From: Elysia marginata
Taxonomy: Eukaryota; Mollusca; Gastropoda; Plakobranchidae
Length of the DNA stretch: 31,978 nt
Assembly: GCA_019649035.1 (NCBI GenBank)
Contig: BMAT01011347.1
Span: forward strand, 195,734 to 227,711
Direction: 5' to 3'
Shown: one piece after another, positions 10,579 through 22,500 of the stretch
Position numbering within the stretch: position 1 is the first letter of the stretch
Layout of the letters: each line of letters opens with the position of its first letter
Position numbers and translations under genes: made by a program
Notes under the pieces: model-generated
What the model was told of the DNA's origin: nothing
Database searches by the model: none
The model's input: only the letters and a program-made list of their open reading frames with translations

Positions 10579-11782
10579 CAGTGCACACCTGATATATCGA
10601 TATATAAGGTTTCATAAAATGTATGTCGATATAAAAGAAACATGTGTAAAGCCTTTTTTAAAGTGATCATTACCCCCCCCCCCCGTAAAACGTTCTTGTA
10701 GATCTAGATCGAAAACACACGCAACTGTTGCTAGCGATAAGGCAAGTACCAATGAAACGAAGCAATTAAACTGGGCGCAGCAAAGTACAACATGTAGAAG
10801 ACTGGAATCCACAAGTTAGCGTATTTGCATATTATTTTAAGACACGCACACACGTCCCCTCTCCCCATTCCCCTCCTATACCTTGGCTTTACACTGTTGA
10901 CCTAAGCCTACACTTATTCGCCCTAAGTTTGTTTGTACTGTACACAGAAATCAGCCTATTCTTGATTTCTGTGGCACTGTAGCAACTAGCACCACTTTAC
11001 TTGCACTGACCAGAAAAACTGATTTTTTCACACCACGCGCCCCACCTGTCCCCTTGTTAGCACCAGAAAGCTCATCTCTCTAGCAAGGCCCACAGGCGAT
11101 AAGGCACACACATCGCGTGGCTGTCTTTCCCCTCACTAGCTTTGTCATACCGCATCACTTCACTTGCACTGATTGTTTCACCCCGCGCGCCCCACCCGTA
11201 TCATTTATTACACTAGCAAGTTCATCTCTCATGCAAGACCCATAGTCGATGGGGCACACACACACACACACACATACACAGCGTGTGGATAACAAAGAAA
11301 CTGTCTTTTCTCTCGCTCGCTTTGTCATCAGCAAGCTTATCTCTCTTGCAAGGCCCATCGTCAATGGGGCAGACACAGCGCGTGACTAAAAAAGGAACTT
11401 TTCTCCTTTTCTCCTGCGCTTTGCCATACCACTACACAGGTACCAGTACAGATCTTATGCAATCACCGGTACATCATAATACTAATAGTCTACAGGCTAG
11501 ATCTACTTGCCCGTAACACCAACAATTAACACTTCTGACTAATCTGAGGCAAAGGGATAGGTGTTCGGTTATTTAGTGGGGGAAACCAGCGTGTTTTCCG
11601 TAATTTTATGACCGTTTTAAGACATCGATGTGTCGATATAAGAGATGTGAGAGGGAACAGAGTGTCGATGTAGAGATAGACATTTAACTAACGTATAAAG
11701 CAAAAAAATGCGGACTTAGTATAACATGTCAATAAAAGAGAAATGTCGAAATGAGCGATGTCGATATAAGTGGTGCGCACTG
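10579..11782. mobile_element. pogo/Tigger-like element 2, non-autonomous
   Basis: The element is flanked by TA at 10577-10578 and 11783-11784. Its left end is CAGTGCACACCTGATATATC; the right end read inward is CAGTGCGCACCACTTATATC. The phrase 'gtcgatata' or 'tcgatgt' recurs several times inside both ends. I find no transposase homology in six frames, so it is a non-coding derivative of 1.2 kb. The interior is GC-richer than its surroundings and carries a 12-C run (10673-10684), a CA microsatellite and a threefold 163-bp repeat. Confidence 0.8.
11001..11438 (+). repeat. Three tandem units of about 163 bp inside Tigger-like element 2
   Basis: Unit 1 starts at 11001 (TTGCACTGAC), unit 2 at 11164 (TTGCACTGAT), and unit 3, lacking the first 50 bases, at about 11329. 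Shared landmarks in order are 'gcgccccacc', 'gcaaggccca', 'gcacacaca', a 'cgcgtg' block and 'ctttgtcata'. The units differ by many substitutions, so the duplication is old. Unit 2 contains a (CA)n run at about 11255-11274. Confidence 0.8.
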
Positions 11783-11784
11783 TA

Positions 11785-12480
11785 TTTTGAGAGAAATTTG
11801 TACTTTTTTTTTTGTGGAACAAAGTACAATTTTGATGAAATCAGCTGTACATTGTTTAAATGCCATAACAGATAATAAAAACATCTTATTCAACAAAAAA
11901 AAACTAGTTATTTTTAATTATGTCTGATAAAAATTACAGAATTAACTATTATGAGTTATTCTAATATAAATATGAACCTATGTCAAAGTTTAGTTGTTGC
12001 AAATCCCCTGAACATAATGTAAGATTACTTTAATTAAAAATGTTGTGGGGTGTGCATACGGTTGGCAACAGAAACTTTTACAAAGCCCCCAGTTCAAGCT
12101 CTACTTAAAGAGAATGATAAAAAGCTCATATCTATGTGAATCTTACTGCTTTTGAGGAGGTGTTTTTGAAAAATCTGTGTTACTCCGAAGATTGTTATTT
12201 TGAAGAAGTCAAATTTTTTTTTGGTTTAAGAAAAATTAAATAAGGTCAATTGTTCAGAAAACAAAAGAAATGATTATTGACTAGAATAACAAAGAACCCT
12301 ATGCACCAGCTTGAAAATAATGATGAGTCAATTGAAACCATTGGCTCTTACAAGTGATAATTAATTACATGAAATGTGCAGTTATTGGAAATGAAAAAGT
12401 GCAACAAAATAACAGCAGTGTATATTTAATTCAAACCTTGATATTCTGAATATTAGCTAAATTCAAAATATATTTCAAAA
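11785..12480. other. Intergenic, no gene seen
   Basis: AT-rich sequence between the second and third Tigger-like elements. The last 60 bases (from about 12428: ATTCAAACCTTGATATTCTG …) resemble repeat ends at 20165-20208 and 22405-22450, so an older element may lie here, split by the insertion of element 3. Confidence 0.5.
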
Positions 12481-12482
12481 TA

Positions 12483-13825
12483 CAGTAGAATCCCTTTAAA
12501 CCGAAAGGCGGTAAACCGAAAAATATGATCGGCAAAGAAATCAAAAGAATTTACAAGTCTCTTCTTTGTCTTTGTAACCATTCATGCGATAAACTGAAAT
12601 ACTTCTAAGCGAAACAGTCTGAAGCGTCCACTCCCTCTCTCTCTCTCTTTTCCCATCACATCTTTAAGTTGACTTGGGGAAGGGGAAGAACACTCGAGCC
12701 ATTGCCGGACAATTGATTTAAAGCTAGATCCAGATCTACAGTCCGATGGGGCGTACCATCAGTGAAAAGGGGATGGGGGAGAAAGGAGCCCGAGTGGGAA
12801 AGAGAGGAGGAGGGGGTGAGTTGAGGTTGAGGCCTAGTCTCGCTTGTGCTCGGGTGGCGTGTCTGCGTGTGGGCTCGCTTTGTCTGTGGTACTGAAACTG
12901 ACAGTGACGTTGATGTAACGCAACTCGGTCATCGAGATTGGAACTTTTCTTACTGATGCAGTGATGGGCCCCACACGTAGAGTGTGACTGTGAGAGGCGT
13001 TGAGCTAGGCCAATGAAATTTACCAAGCTTTGTAACCTCTCTCTAAATCGAGACAACTGAGCGTGCCTACAACACACCGTCACACTGTCACTGTCAGTCA
13101 GCGCAGTTAGACCTGGTTGAGATTTCGCCTTGCGATACTCATTTTTATAGTCTCTAGTCTTAGTCTCAGTTTTGTTGCTAGCGCTTTTAGGTTCACTTTA
13201 ACCACGCACTCAGTCAAGATGTGCAAAAGAAAGCATTCTGCTTACAGGATTGAATTTAAACTTCAAATCTTATCCGAAGTGGAGGAAAAGAAAGTAACAA
13301 AAACGGAAATCTGCAAGAAACACTGCATCCCAAACTCAACTCTGTCTACGATTTTAAAAGACAGAGAGAAGCTACAAAAGGCTTGTCATGACTCAAAGTC
13401 CAACCGGCTACAAAGAAAACAAAACTTTGCAGTCACGAAGAACTAAAAAATGCAGTGTTTGCCTGGTTTCGCCAAGTGATGGCGATGAATGTTCCATTGT
13501 CAGGCCCAGTTGCTATAGGCAAGGCAGCGGAAATAGCACAGCTAATGAACGTTAATTTTACCCCTACCCCCAGTAGGGTGGAGAAGTTCAAAAAGAGGAA
13601 AACAAAACAAAACTATCAACAATGAACACACATTATGTCCGTGGGCTTTATTGATTGAAAAATGCCAAGGGGGATAACTTGTGATAAAGACGCATTTGCA
13701 GTTTTGGGGCTCGATTATTTCCATTTAATGTTTATATTAAAAAACGGACTTATTTTAAACCAAAATGACTTTAAACCAAAATGGATTAGAAGGACTTAAA
13801 ATTTTGGTTTAAAGGGATTCTACTG
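12483..13825 (+). mobile_element. pogo/Tigger-like element 3 with transposase DNA-binding remnant
   Basis: TA lies at 12481-12482 and 13826-13827. The terminal inverted repeats are CAGTAGAATCCCTTTAAACC and its complement GGTTTAAAGGGATTCTACTG, a perfect 20-bp match. The phrase 'taaacc' repeats inside both ends. The 1343-bp element retains the 5' transposase region (13219-13625) and has lost the DDE/D catalytic part, unlike autonomous Tigger elements of roughly 2-3 kb. The well-matched ends suggest it is younger than elements 1 and 2. Confidence 0.92.
13219..13625 (+). pseudogene. Tigger/CENP-B-like transposase, DNA-binding half only
   Basis: From the ATG at 13219 the frame reads MCKRKHSAYRIEFKLQILSE …, with KKHCIPNSTLSTILKDREK forming the CENP-B_N (psq-type) helix-turn-helix, residues about 1-55. 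It stops at TAA (13444-13446), but the homology carries on in another frame from about 13428. There EELKNAVFAWFRQVMAMNVP and LSGPVAIGKAAEIAQLMNV match the second CENP-B/Tc5 helix-turn-helix, ending in EKFKKRK and TGA at 13623-13625. A frameshift at about 13390-13430 separates the halves. The DDE/D domain is absent. Confidence 0.88.
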
Positions 13826-13827
13826 TA

Positions 13828-16600
13828 GTTCAAATCTTAACTTTGAATTACCTGTATTTTGCCCTATCAGTATATTTTATGAAACGAAAAAAATTGATAA
13901 TAATATAGTTCAAACAAAAAAAGTATGTAGATTAGTTCAAGTTTACTTTGAGTTAACAGGTCTTGATTGTACATAATGTCATCAAGGTACAAAGAAAACT
14001 GAAAAAGAACTTTGTTGTTGCCTTTTTATGATTAATTCATTTAAACTCAATATGGCAGTGACTACTACTAGTAATACAGTTAAACTAAAGGTTTAGACAA
14101 CAATAAAGTTTTTTTCTCTATTTACCAAACTCATCTTTATTGGATTAATTACTTCTTTGCAATAAAACAAACCAGACGATTAAAGTGAAAGAAAAAAATC
14201 TACTTTATTCAGCAACCATTGCCATAAATTTGAAAAAGACAAAATAAATATGTTGCAAAAGTAATGCAAAATGACATACTTTTGACAATTAAGCATCCAT
14301 GACATATTCACTTACATAATGGCGGAAATTAAGGCACTTAAGTGAGCAATATTTGTAAAACATGCGGAAACAAAGTCAACAATTTCAGATTTTGTATAAA
14401 TTCTATCACTGTATGTATGTATATTTGTTATTATTACAAAAAAACTTAGTCCCACTACCTGGTTTTACAATATTTTTTTTTCTAAATTAAAAAACAAAAC
14501 AAACCCAACTTAGTTCATATCTGATACTATGCTAGTTATCAAAATAAAGAAAGCATTTGCTTTACCTTAGTTTTTATATAATAAACCAAATTTCGGCTTC
14601 AGCTCAAATTTTTTTTGAAGGTTGGGTCATCAAACAAAGAAATGGCAGAAAAGATAACAAGTTTTTGACTATCAAGGCTTTTGCAACCTGTGTCAACAAT
14701 CAGACTCGGAGAAAGGATCGCTTTTCACAAATACCTAGTGATTTGTATGTGACATTGTGAGCACAACAGGTATAACCAGTCTAAATGAGCCTGGTGCCGT
14801 ACATTATGCATTCTAAGGAGGTGCATTTTCATGAACTTGAAACCGCTAAAAATTGCATGAAATTATCAAAATTTTGTGGAAAGACATTCTTTTCATTTAA
14901 AATACACTGGTATAGAAAAATCCAATTTCGCATTCCTCAAGTTATAACACACGGCATTCAACTACTTGTTATTGAAACAGGTCCCAACATGTGATATTCT
15001 ATATACTGGTTCAAAATATTCTGACATTGTAATATAACGTAAACATGTTCAGTCCTTGATTTGATCTGCTGTTTTCAAATAAGCATCATAACGAAGCTTT
15101 GAATCTTAAATTAAACATAGAGCCACTGTGCCTGGATCCACTAATTACATTTATAAAACACAGTCCTGGACTATTAAGAACAAAAACAAGTGGCAATAAG
15201 GTCATAAAAAGGAGTTAAAGTGATGATTGCATTTCATGGTTTGGCTAAGATTAAAGCTAACCAAGTCAAAACAAAAAGTCTTAATAAAGATAAAGGAAAA
15301 TTCACTGTCGAAATTGGACATGCACAAAATAGATAAATTGTTTTGATTTCACTCACAGACTAAAGATCTAGTAAAATTTCTCAATCCTCCTAAAAGTAAC
15401 ATGTAAAGTACTAAAATAATGCATTTTGGAACCCAGTAAAGAAAAACCCATTTGTGACATGTCAGATGCAATGTATGTACATTATCATGTCCCAAAATGC
15501 CAACCTCATGTGTAACATCAACTTAATGCCAAGGATAACCAGAGAAGGCTCAGTCATAGTACCTCATAGTAATGAACACAGAGCTGTCAAACGGTACTTA
15601 TTTCAGTATTTTATTTTTAGTACCCGAATGGTTACCAAAACACTGGAGTACTGATGTCAAACCTAAAATACTGAAATTAGCTATGACTTGGGAAAATATA
15701 TGTGATTACTGAAATTTGAGAAAAATATAAAGTCATATCTTTCACAACTTTCTTTAAAAGTACTTAATTAAAGACAGTTCAACTTAAAATATCAAGGACT
15801 TAACAACTGCGCGATACTAGATTAGATATATATATATATGGGTTCCATAGATTCGTCTTATTTTTGTCGGACAATGTTCTCGTGAGTACTGAAATGCTTT
15901 GGACTGGAGGTCTCTAAGTACTGGAGCTAGTTGACTAGGGGGTTGGCAGCTCTGTGATCATTTCCTGCCACAGAAGTTACAGTAATCAGAGATATCAAAC
16001 ACCCCGTCCTCCATGTGCAAAAATAAAAAGAGTTCTGATATACCCGGCAATGAGATAATCAGATCAAAATATCACGGCAAACATTTAGAAAACTTTACAC
16101 CCTTATCACATTTGTCACAGATTACTGACAAGCAAGTTTTAGAATAGGTTAAAGAACAACCACTAGACCCAAGGTACATTTTTTTCCCATGAGACTTTTT
16201 ATCAAGGTATCTTAATGTACATAAGTGGGCAAGGCATTTCCTTGAAATAAAAAAGTATGTATTACTGATAACTGACATTACCTGACTGGGCCAATTGTAC
16301 AACTTTTTATTTCTGTCATGTTAAATAGCACACTGATTATCACCAATAACAATTGAAGTATGAACCAAAAAAAAGAGAAGCTTTCATCCACTCAGTTTAC
16401 CACCAATGCCCTTGGAATATAACAAAAATATCAAACTAATGAATATATGTATTAAAGGTTATTACTTTTATACAGTGTGCTTAAATTCTCTTTTCCTTCA
16501 AATTCTGGAATGCAGAACTACTGAAAGATGGACAGCACACATCATGCAAGTATTTACCATGAATATCAAATGAGACATTTGGAAAACATAAAGCACTGGA
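13828..16600. other. Intergenic, no gene or clear element
   Basis: AT-rich sequence with only short unconvincing frames (14557-14760, 14785-14994, 15454-15654, 16072-16302), none showing a domain or splice structure. 'ttcaaa'-containing motifs near 13828 and 13909-13960 hint at a decayed repeat. A short TA tract sits at about 15826-15838. The region lies beyond the inferred 3' ends of both convergent genes. Confidence 0.6.
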
Positions 16601-16619
16601 TATATAACTAGTGGAGAGC

Positions 16620-17960
16620 TTACTGCAAACCCAAAGCCTGGTAAACTGAAGGGTCCATCTTAAAATCTCAGACCTACTACACTGCTCAACACAATACGAA
16701 AAACTATTGAGTTACAGAGAATACGACCAAGCATAAAGGCATATCTTTCTCAAAGCCAATGCGGTTTTAGGCCTATAGAAGCATATCAGATGTAGCATGG
16801 GCGCAAAATGGCTTGCGGAAAAAATCCTCTGAGAGAAAATCTAAATAAATATCACAGGAATAGACTTGTTGGTGGCATTTGATACTATAGATAGAATAAC
16901 TCTTCGCCACTTTCTCAGAAAGACAGACGATACCATTGAAACAAAACCGTTTGCAAGCAATGTAGATACAGCTAAAAGGGACAGCTGTAGCCCTGTGTTG
17001 TTAGTTGTATACCTAGAGCATACCTTAAAAGAAGTAAGACCCACACTCCTGAAACTAAAAGCTGAACCAGAAATAATTACTCTCCAGGGAAATTTCATAC
17101 ACCGATGTTGTAGACTTTATTGCATCGCATAACATTGATGTAGCAGTAGTTAAAAAATATAGAAAAAATGCAAACTCTTTGACAGTTTTGAAAAAACACA
17201 ATATACCACACTGACCCCAAACAACACCACTTGGAAAAATAGATGACAGCAAAGATCTAAAAAAAAACAACTTTCCTTTGGAGCACTCGTACAGCTCCAT
17301 AACGTTTGGATTCATGGTGACAAAGTTAAAACCAACACAAAAAAAATTATATACAACTTTTGTTGATCATTGTCAACATTGCATTGTGGTGCATGGGCAT
17401 CTACAGAAACAGAAAAAAAAAACAACTAGATCCGTTCCATTGAAAACAGCTTAAGAAAGTGTTAGGAAAAAGAAATCCAGTGAAAATCACAAACAAGTCC
17501 CTGTGTAAAAAAATTCAACATGTGCCAATTTTCCATCTATACCTCTGAGTAAGGCTGTCGCCTATTTGGACATATTCTGGGCAGAGATAAAGAAATTCCC
17601 ACACATAAAGCTACGAACAGGTTTTTTCAACACACAAGGGAAAAAATATCAAGGGAGACCATCAACTACATTACCTGTTAAACTCAACAAAGACCTCTCC
17701 CGAACAGCAACATCACTCATACTAAAAATCCAAAAGGACCTTGACAAACTAAGAAACATTGCACAAGAGAGAAGCCAGTAGAGTAAACTTGCAGTAAGAA
17801 TTCATGATGGTGCCAAGGCGTTCACGGCGGATGACTGAGACGCCAGTGGCAATAGATCAGGTAGATCAAGTAGGTCAGTGCTGGAAGCTTTGTGGGCATA
17901 TTTTACTACGTTAGACCCCTCTACAAGATGCACGACCCCCTGCAACTAAAGCTATGACAC
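16620..17960 (+). mobile_element. LINE (non-LTR retrotransposon) fragment, degenerate reverse transcriptase
   Basis: Pieces of reverse transcriptase appear in order but in changing frames. PGKLKGPS and LRPTTLLNTIRK lie near 16630-16705. IKAYLSQSQCGFRP lies near 16735-16775. AFDTIDR (16866 onward) and SCSPVLLVVYLEHTLKEVRP follow to 17045. The catalytic YADD position is decayed to YTDV (YTDVVDFIASHN, about 17099-17135). A C-terminal part, NPVKITNKSL then GRPSTTLPVKLNKDL and KDLDKLRNIAQERSQ, ends near 17780. The endonuclease half is missing. Stops and frameshifts throughout show it is inactive. The clade was not settled. Confidence 0.82.
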
Positions 17961-18864
17961 TCTATTTCAACAAAAATAGAAACACATCAACAACTCCTCT
18001 GATAGCATTCAACAATCATATAATAAAAAGATCTTAAGCATCATAGCTAAAAAGACTAGAACAATCTTCGTTATACTCATGTTACAGAGAATGGTCAAGC
18101 ATAGATTATTTCCACCTCAGAAATAAATGAAGCGGATAAAAATGTATGGCCTGTTGACTAAACTGATGAAAGGCCATAAGAGAAAAGTACAAACTTGAAG
18201 ATGTAACATTGGTAAAAATAAAGTAAAATGAGGTTTCTTAGATAAAGGCCTATCTACTAGTTCTACATAAGGGAGGAGATATTATTTCAAGTTAAGCCTA
18301 TCAAGTGGAGAATCAAAACATAAGAACGAGCACGGTTTCTGTGTTGTTTTTAACACTTACAGATATAATTTTTTAAAGCTTAAACACCTTTCACTTTGTA
18401 AAAGTTTAAATACAAATGTATAATTCTACAATATGAGTGTAAGTTTCAGGACTGCATAACGTTTAATTCAGGTGTAACAATAGTCAACTTTTTTCCAACT
18501 TGAAAACAAAAGCAAAAGTGTTCGCCCAACATGAGGACTTTAAAAACTCTTCGGGTTCAAACCTAAACAGCTGTTCAATCAGGCGGTAGCAAATTTTACC
18601 ATAGTTTTTGGTGTTGATAAATTATTATTTCACTGATAAGATCTACCTGTCACTTCACTTTATAAACCAACGCACCTCACAGCTGAAGATTGAACCCCCC
18701 CTCCCCTCCACACAGTTTCAGTCTCTAGGCTCTAGATTTAACAGGTTATGTTTTTACAGTCCAATCCAAAGTTAGAATAAATTTTTTTATAAAACTAACG
18801 CAAACAATTCCAAAAGAATAAGTTTTCTTTTTCTTTCACAGTACGGAATATTGATGTTTTTTTT
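17961..18864. other. Intergenic, no gene seen
   Basis: Mixed AT-rich sequence between the LINE fragment and the inferred end of the minus-strand UBL transcript. The only notable items are a C-rich stretch at about 18694-18712 and a short poly-T run just above 18855. Confidence 0.5.
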
Positions 18865-19522
18865 TTTAAACTACGATTTATTTGGACATAAAATTAATAC
18901 AAATAATCCTCCCAAACAGCTTTGGTAAACAACAAATGGAGAGCATTAAAAATCTTTAGTACTCACAGATTGGTTTTTGGAAATTCATTCAACACAAAAT
19001 CACAGTATCAGAAACATTATTTTATCTGAGAGATTTTGACATGGTTAAAGCTGTGAGTAAAAAAAAAAAAACAATGAGAGAAACAAAATCCTTGCTTCCA
19101 CTTTTAGAAATAAACTATATAGAGAAAATATGACAGTCACCAGAAGATACAGAACAGTTCATTTCATGATGGCACATTGAATGTAAAAGATAGATTTCTT
19201 TTCTTTTTTTTGAATGTAAAAAACAGCTTTACCAATCACAGAGCCTTGGCACAATTGAATGAAAAAGCTACAGACGTTGAAAAGAAAACAATGTCAAATC
19301 TTACAAACAAACAACTGGGCAAAATGTGAAAGGAACAACAATATTTTACATTTATGAATTTTCCATCGATTTATAACAAAGCAATATAAAAAATGATGTA
19401 TATTTGGAAGTTGGTAAACATATATATTAAGTAGGTAAACTTCAATACAGATTTTAAACAGGAAAAAGGTAGCATACAGAAATTGATAACATTTCATGAA
19501 ATTATGTAACTTAATTAAAACC
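18865..19522 (-). other. 3' UTR of the UBL-domain gene
   Basis: On the minus strand the sequence after the TGA (19523-19525) has no open frame and reaches an AATAAA (18877-18882) followed about 10 nt later by an A-rich tract. This gives a 3' UTR of about 650 nt. A shorter isoform ending at an earlier signal cannot be excluded. Confidence 0.6.
18877..18882 (-). promoter_or_regulatory. Polyadenylation signal of the UBL-domain gene
   Basis: A canonical AATAAA on the minus strand (TTTATT on +), about 640 nt after the stop codon. Eleven As encoded in the genome follow downstream (18860-18870 region). Confidence 0.6.
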
Positions 19523-22500
19523 TCATTGGTATTGCTGGCTGCCATCCCGAACTATTAGTGTGATGTCATCTACTATACCTAGTTCATGTAGGGTGCAATC
19601 ATCAGGCATTTCCTCTTTGCCATTTTCTAGATATACTTTAATTTGGTTTGCTGCTATGTCAAATTGTTTCTCCAGATTTCTTTTCATAGCTTTAGCCTGA
19701 AGAAAGTGAAATAGAGGCAGATTACATTCCAGTTTAGATTTTTCAAACCTCATGGGAACAAAATTAGACTTCAAATGATCTAAGTACAACTGAATCAAAT
19801 TACAATGCTGAATGAGGAAAATCGGCAACCTGAATATAGTTCAAACTTAGCAAATATTCAAATTTCCCTGGTTCGAATTTATTATGGACTTGCTTGTAGT
19901 TATCTTAGATATGTAATGCAATAATTTTGGACTCATTACAAGCTTATTTACTTATCAAAATTCAATAGAAAAAAAAGAATACAAACAGAAAAGTTAATCA
20001 GCACAAAAAAAGAAAGAAGAAGAATCTTAAAAAGCTGCTACAGGGTCTTTAACATTGCAGTTTATAATGTGTAAAATGTTTCTACTAATTGATGAAACAA
20101 AGGGCACAAGTTTGCTGGTTGTTACAAAAATTTCATTCTAAAATCATACATTGTGTCCATATGATTTGAACCAAGATAGTTAAAACATTTGCTTAATTCA
20201 AACTACTGTATATTCAGATAACCGATTTCATCTTTTTATTATGATAAAGTAAAGTGCAGTAAAGTTTCCAGTATTCGATAAGAGCGTAAGAGAACAAGGA
20301 GCAGGGTCCTTATTTTTCAGGCTTACGACATAGGGAGGAGGTTTGCCATTGCTTTCCTCACCGCCTTTACTTTGGCCGAGTCATAAGAGACCTAGCTACC
20401 CATAAAGTGCTGGGCGGGCAGAGTGGAACAAATAAAATTTTGCCTGGACTGGGGATTGAACCCTAGACCTCTCAGATAGTTGTCAATTGCCCTATTGATT
20501 GTGCCAACGCTCACCCCATATCATCCATACTGGTAATTCAATTTCTGAATTTTGTTTCTATGGGGGTCAAGTATAAAAAATTCCAATTACTAGTTTGGAC
20601 CATAAAGATGAAAGAAGGATGAAATTGATACTCTAAATATGGTTCACATTGAATAAATATTTGCATTGTCCAGGTTGAGATTATTTGGACTCGGCTATAT
20701 TTTTCAAATTGTGTCTCTCTTTGAATTCTCCCTTCCTATCTCCCTGTTTCATGTACAGTCTTATAGGACCAGTTTTCCATTGGTAGCTTTGAATTGATAT
20801 TTGAATTGTCCAGGTTGAGATTATTTGGACTCGGCTATATTTTTTAAAATTGTGTCTCTCTTTGAATTCTCCTCTCCTATCTCCCTGTTTCATGTACAGT
20901 CTTATAGGACCAGTTTTCCGTTGATAGCTTTGTTAATCACTCCAGTCAAAACGGACACCTCTCTTGACTCACTTTCATTTTCTTATGTTTTATAAATCCT
21001 TTTTAACCCAATGATAACACTGTAAGCACAGGTGTCCACATTATTATGGTAGCGTTGCTGACACAGAGAACACAAGTGACAATATGCCCACTCAATCATG
21101 ATAATTGTTTATAAAATTTTTCCATACCATACGCTATCTTTGAAGTAATGTTTGGGAGGGAGCAATAAGCTGAACTCTTTCACTTCATTACTTGCATGAA
21201 AGCAATTGGTCAGTACAGTTTCATACAATTTATTTGAAAATACTCTTAAAAAACGCACATTTAGCAGTGTTGCAGCCTGGGACTAGCCTCTGTCTTCATA
21301 AAGTTTAAAGATTTGCACCACCTCACAACAGATAAAAGTTTTAAAATTTTCAATTACATGTTGTCTTCATCACTAGGTTGCATCTCCAAAATACATAACT
21401 ATATTGGACTTGGATCTTGTATTAGCTTACCTTTGTGTTTGATGTGCCAATTCTAAACTTTTTAACTTGAACTTCACCATTTGGTCTCTCATACTGAATA
21501 TTTGCAATTACGTATGCACTGGCCTCTGGCAATAAAAAGACACAAAAAAGAAAGGAAATTATATGGGAGATTCTTATGTTGATGCAGGGGTTTAGCATTG
21601 CATAACATAAAAAATAGATTGGGAGCACACAAAAGTTATAAGTTTCTTGTACCAGCACATTAATTAAAATAAAAACATTACTGACCTTTAACTAATGCGT
21701 TTACAGAGTGAAAGATGCTTATATTTTGTACTATCTGTTTACCTGGTACATTTTCCTTGCCTCCAAAAAATAGTAATACTTACTTGAATGTATCAGTCCA
21801 ATGAAAAGGTATTATATTCACACTTTTATGATTAAAAATTTGACTGATTTCATCAATATACAGCCATTAGGAATATATAAAAATTAAAACAATTTTTGAA
21901 GCCTTGATAAGAAAATAAGATGCTTTTCAAAATGTTCATATTCTTAATCATGTGCAACAACATGTAATGAATTTTAGGAAAATGTCTAAAATGAAGCTGT
22001 ACATAAATGTGAGGTTATCAATTATATCACTGCAAATGAGAACTCTGGTATGAAACAAAACAGACATGAAATCAGTTTTGAAAAATAATGCAGATAAAAT
22101 GGAAGCTCATTTCATGTTCAGTCACTTGACCTTAAGTAGACCCCTTAGCAACTTAAATAAATATTAAAAAGCAAATAGAAAAAAAAAATTGAAGTTTAAC
22201 TTTAGGTAGACTAAGAGTTAAACAACAACATGAAACAAACAATGTGCCAGTAAGAGATAAATTTGTTTTTTTTTCAAGCAAAACGAGAAGAAAGACAAAT
22301 GTTACAGTGCTAAGGATGGCATCAATTTATGACAAAATTAAAAAAGAATAATATTTTCCTTCGTCAGTAATGAACAGTAAAACAACAGTCAAATACATTT
22401 TATTCAAACTTGGATAATTTGAATATTTGCCTAATTCAAAATGTATACAAAAAACTGGTAATTTTTTCTTTGGTTTACAATGTATACAATATAGTTCAAT

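Noticed and set aside
13117-13218. Upstream extension of the CENP-B-like frame to 13117
   Set aside because: The first 34 residues are hydrophobic and non-homologous; the ATG at 13219 matches the normal start of the domain.
20451-20517. Possible tRNA gene on the minus strand
   Set aside because: A- and B-box-like sequences exist, but no proper cloverleaf arms or anticodon stem could be drawn, and a SINE body follows.
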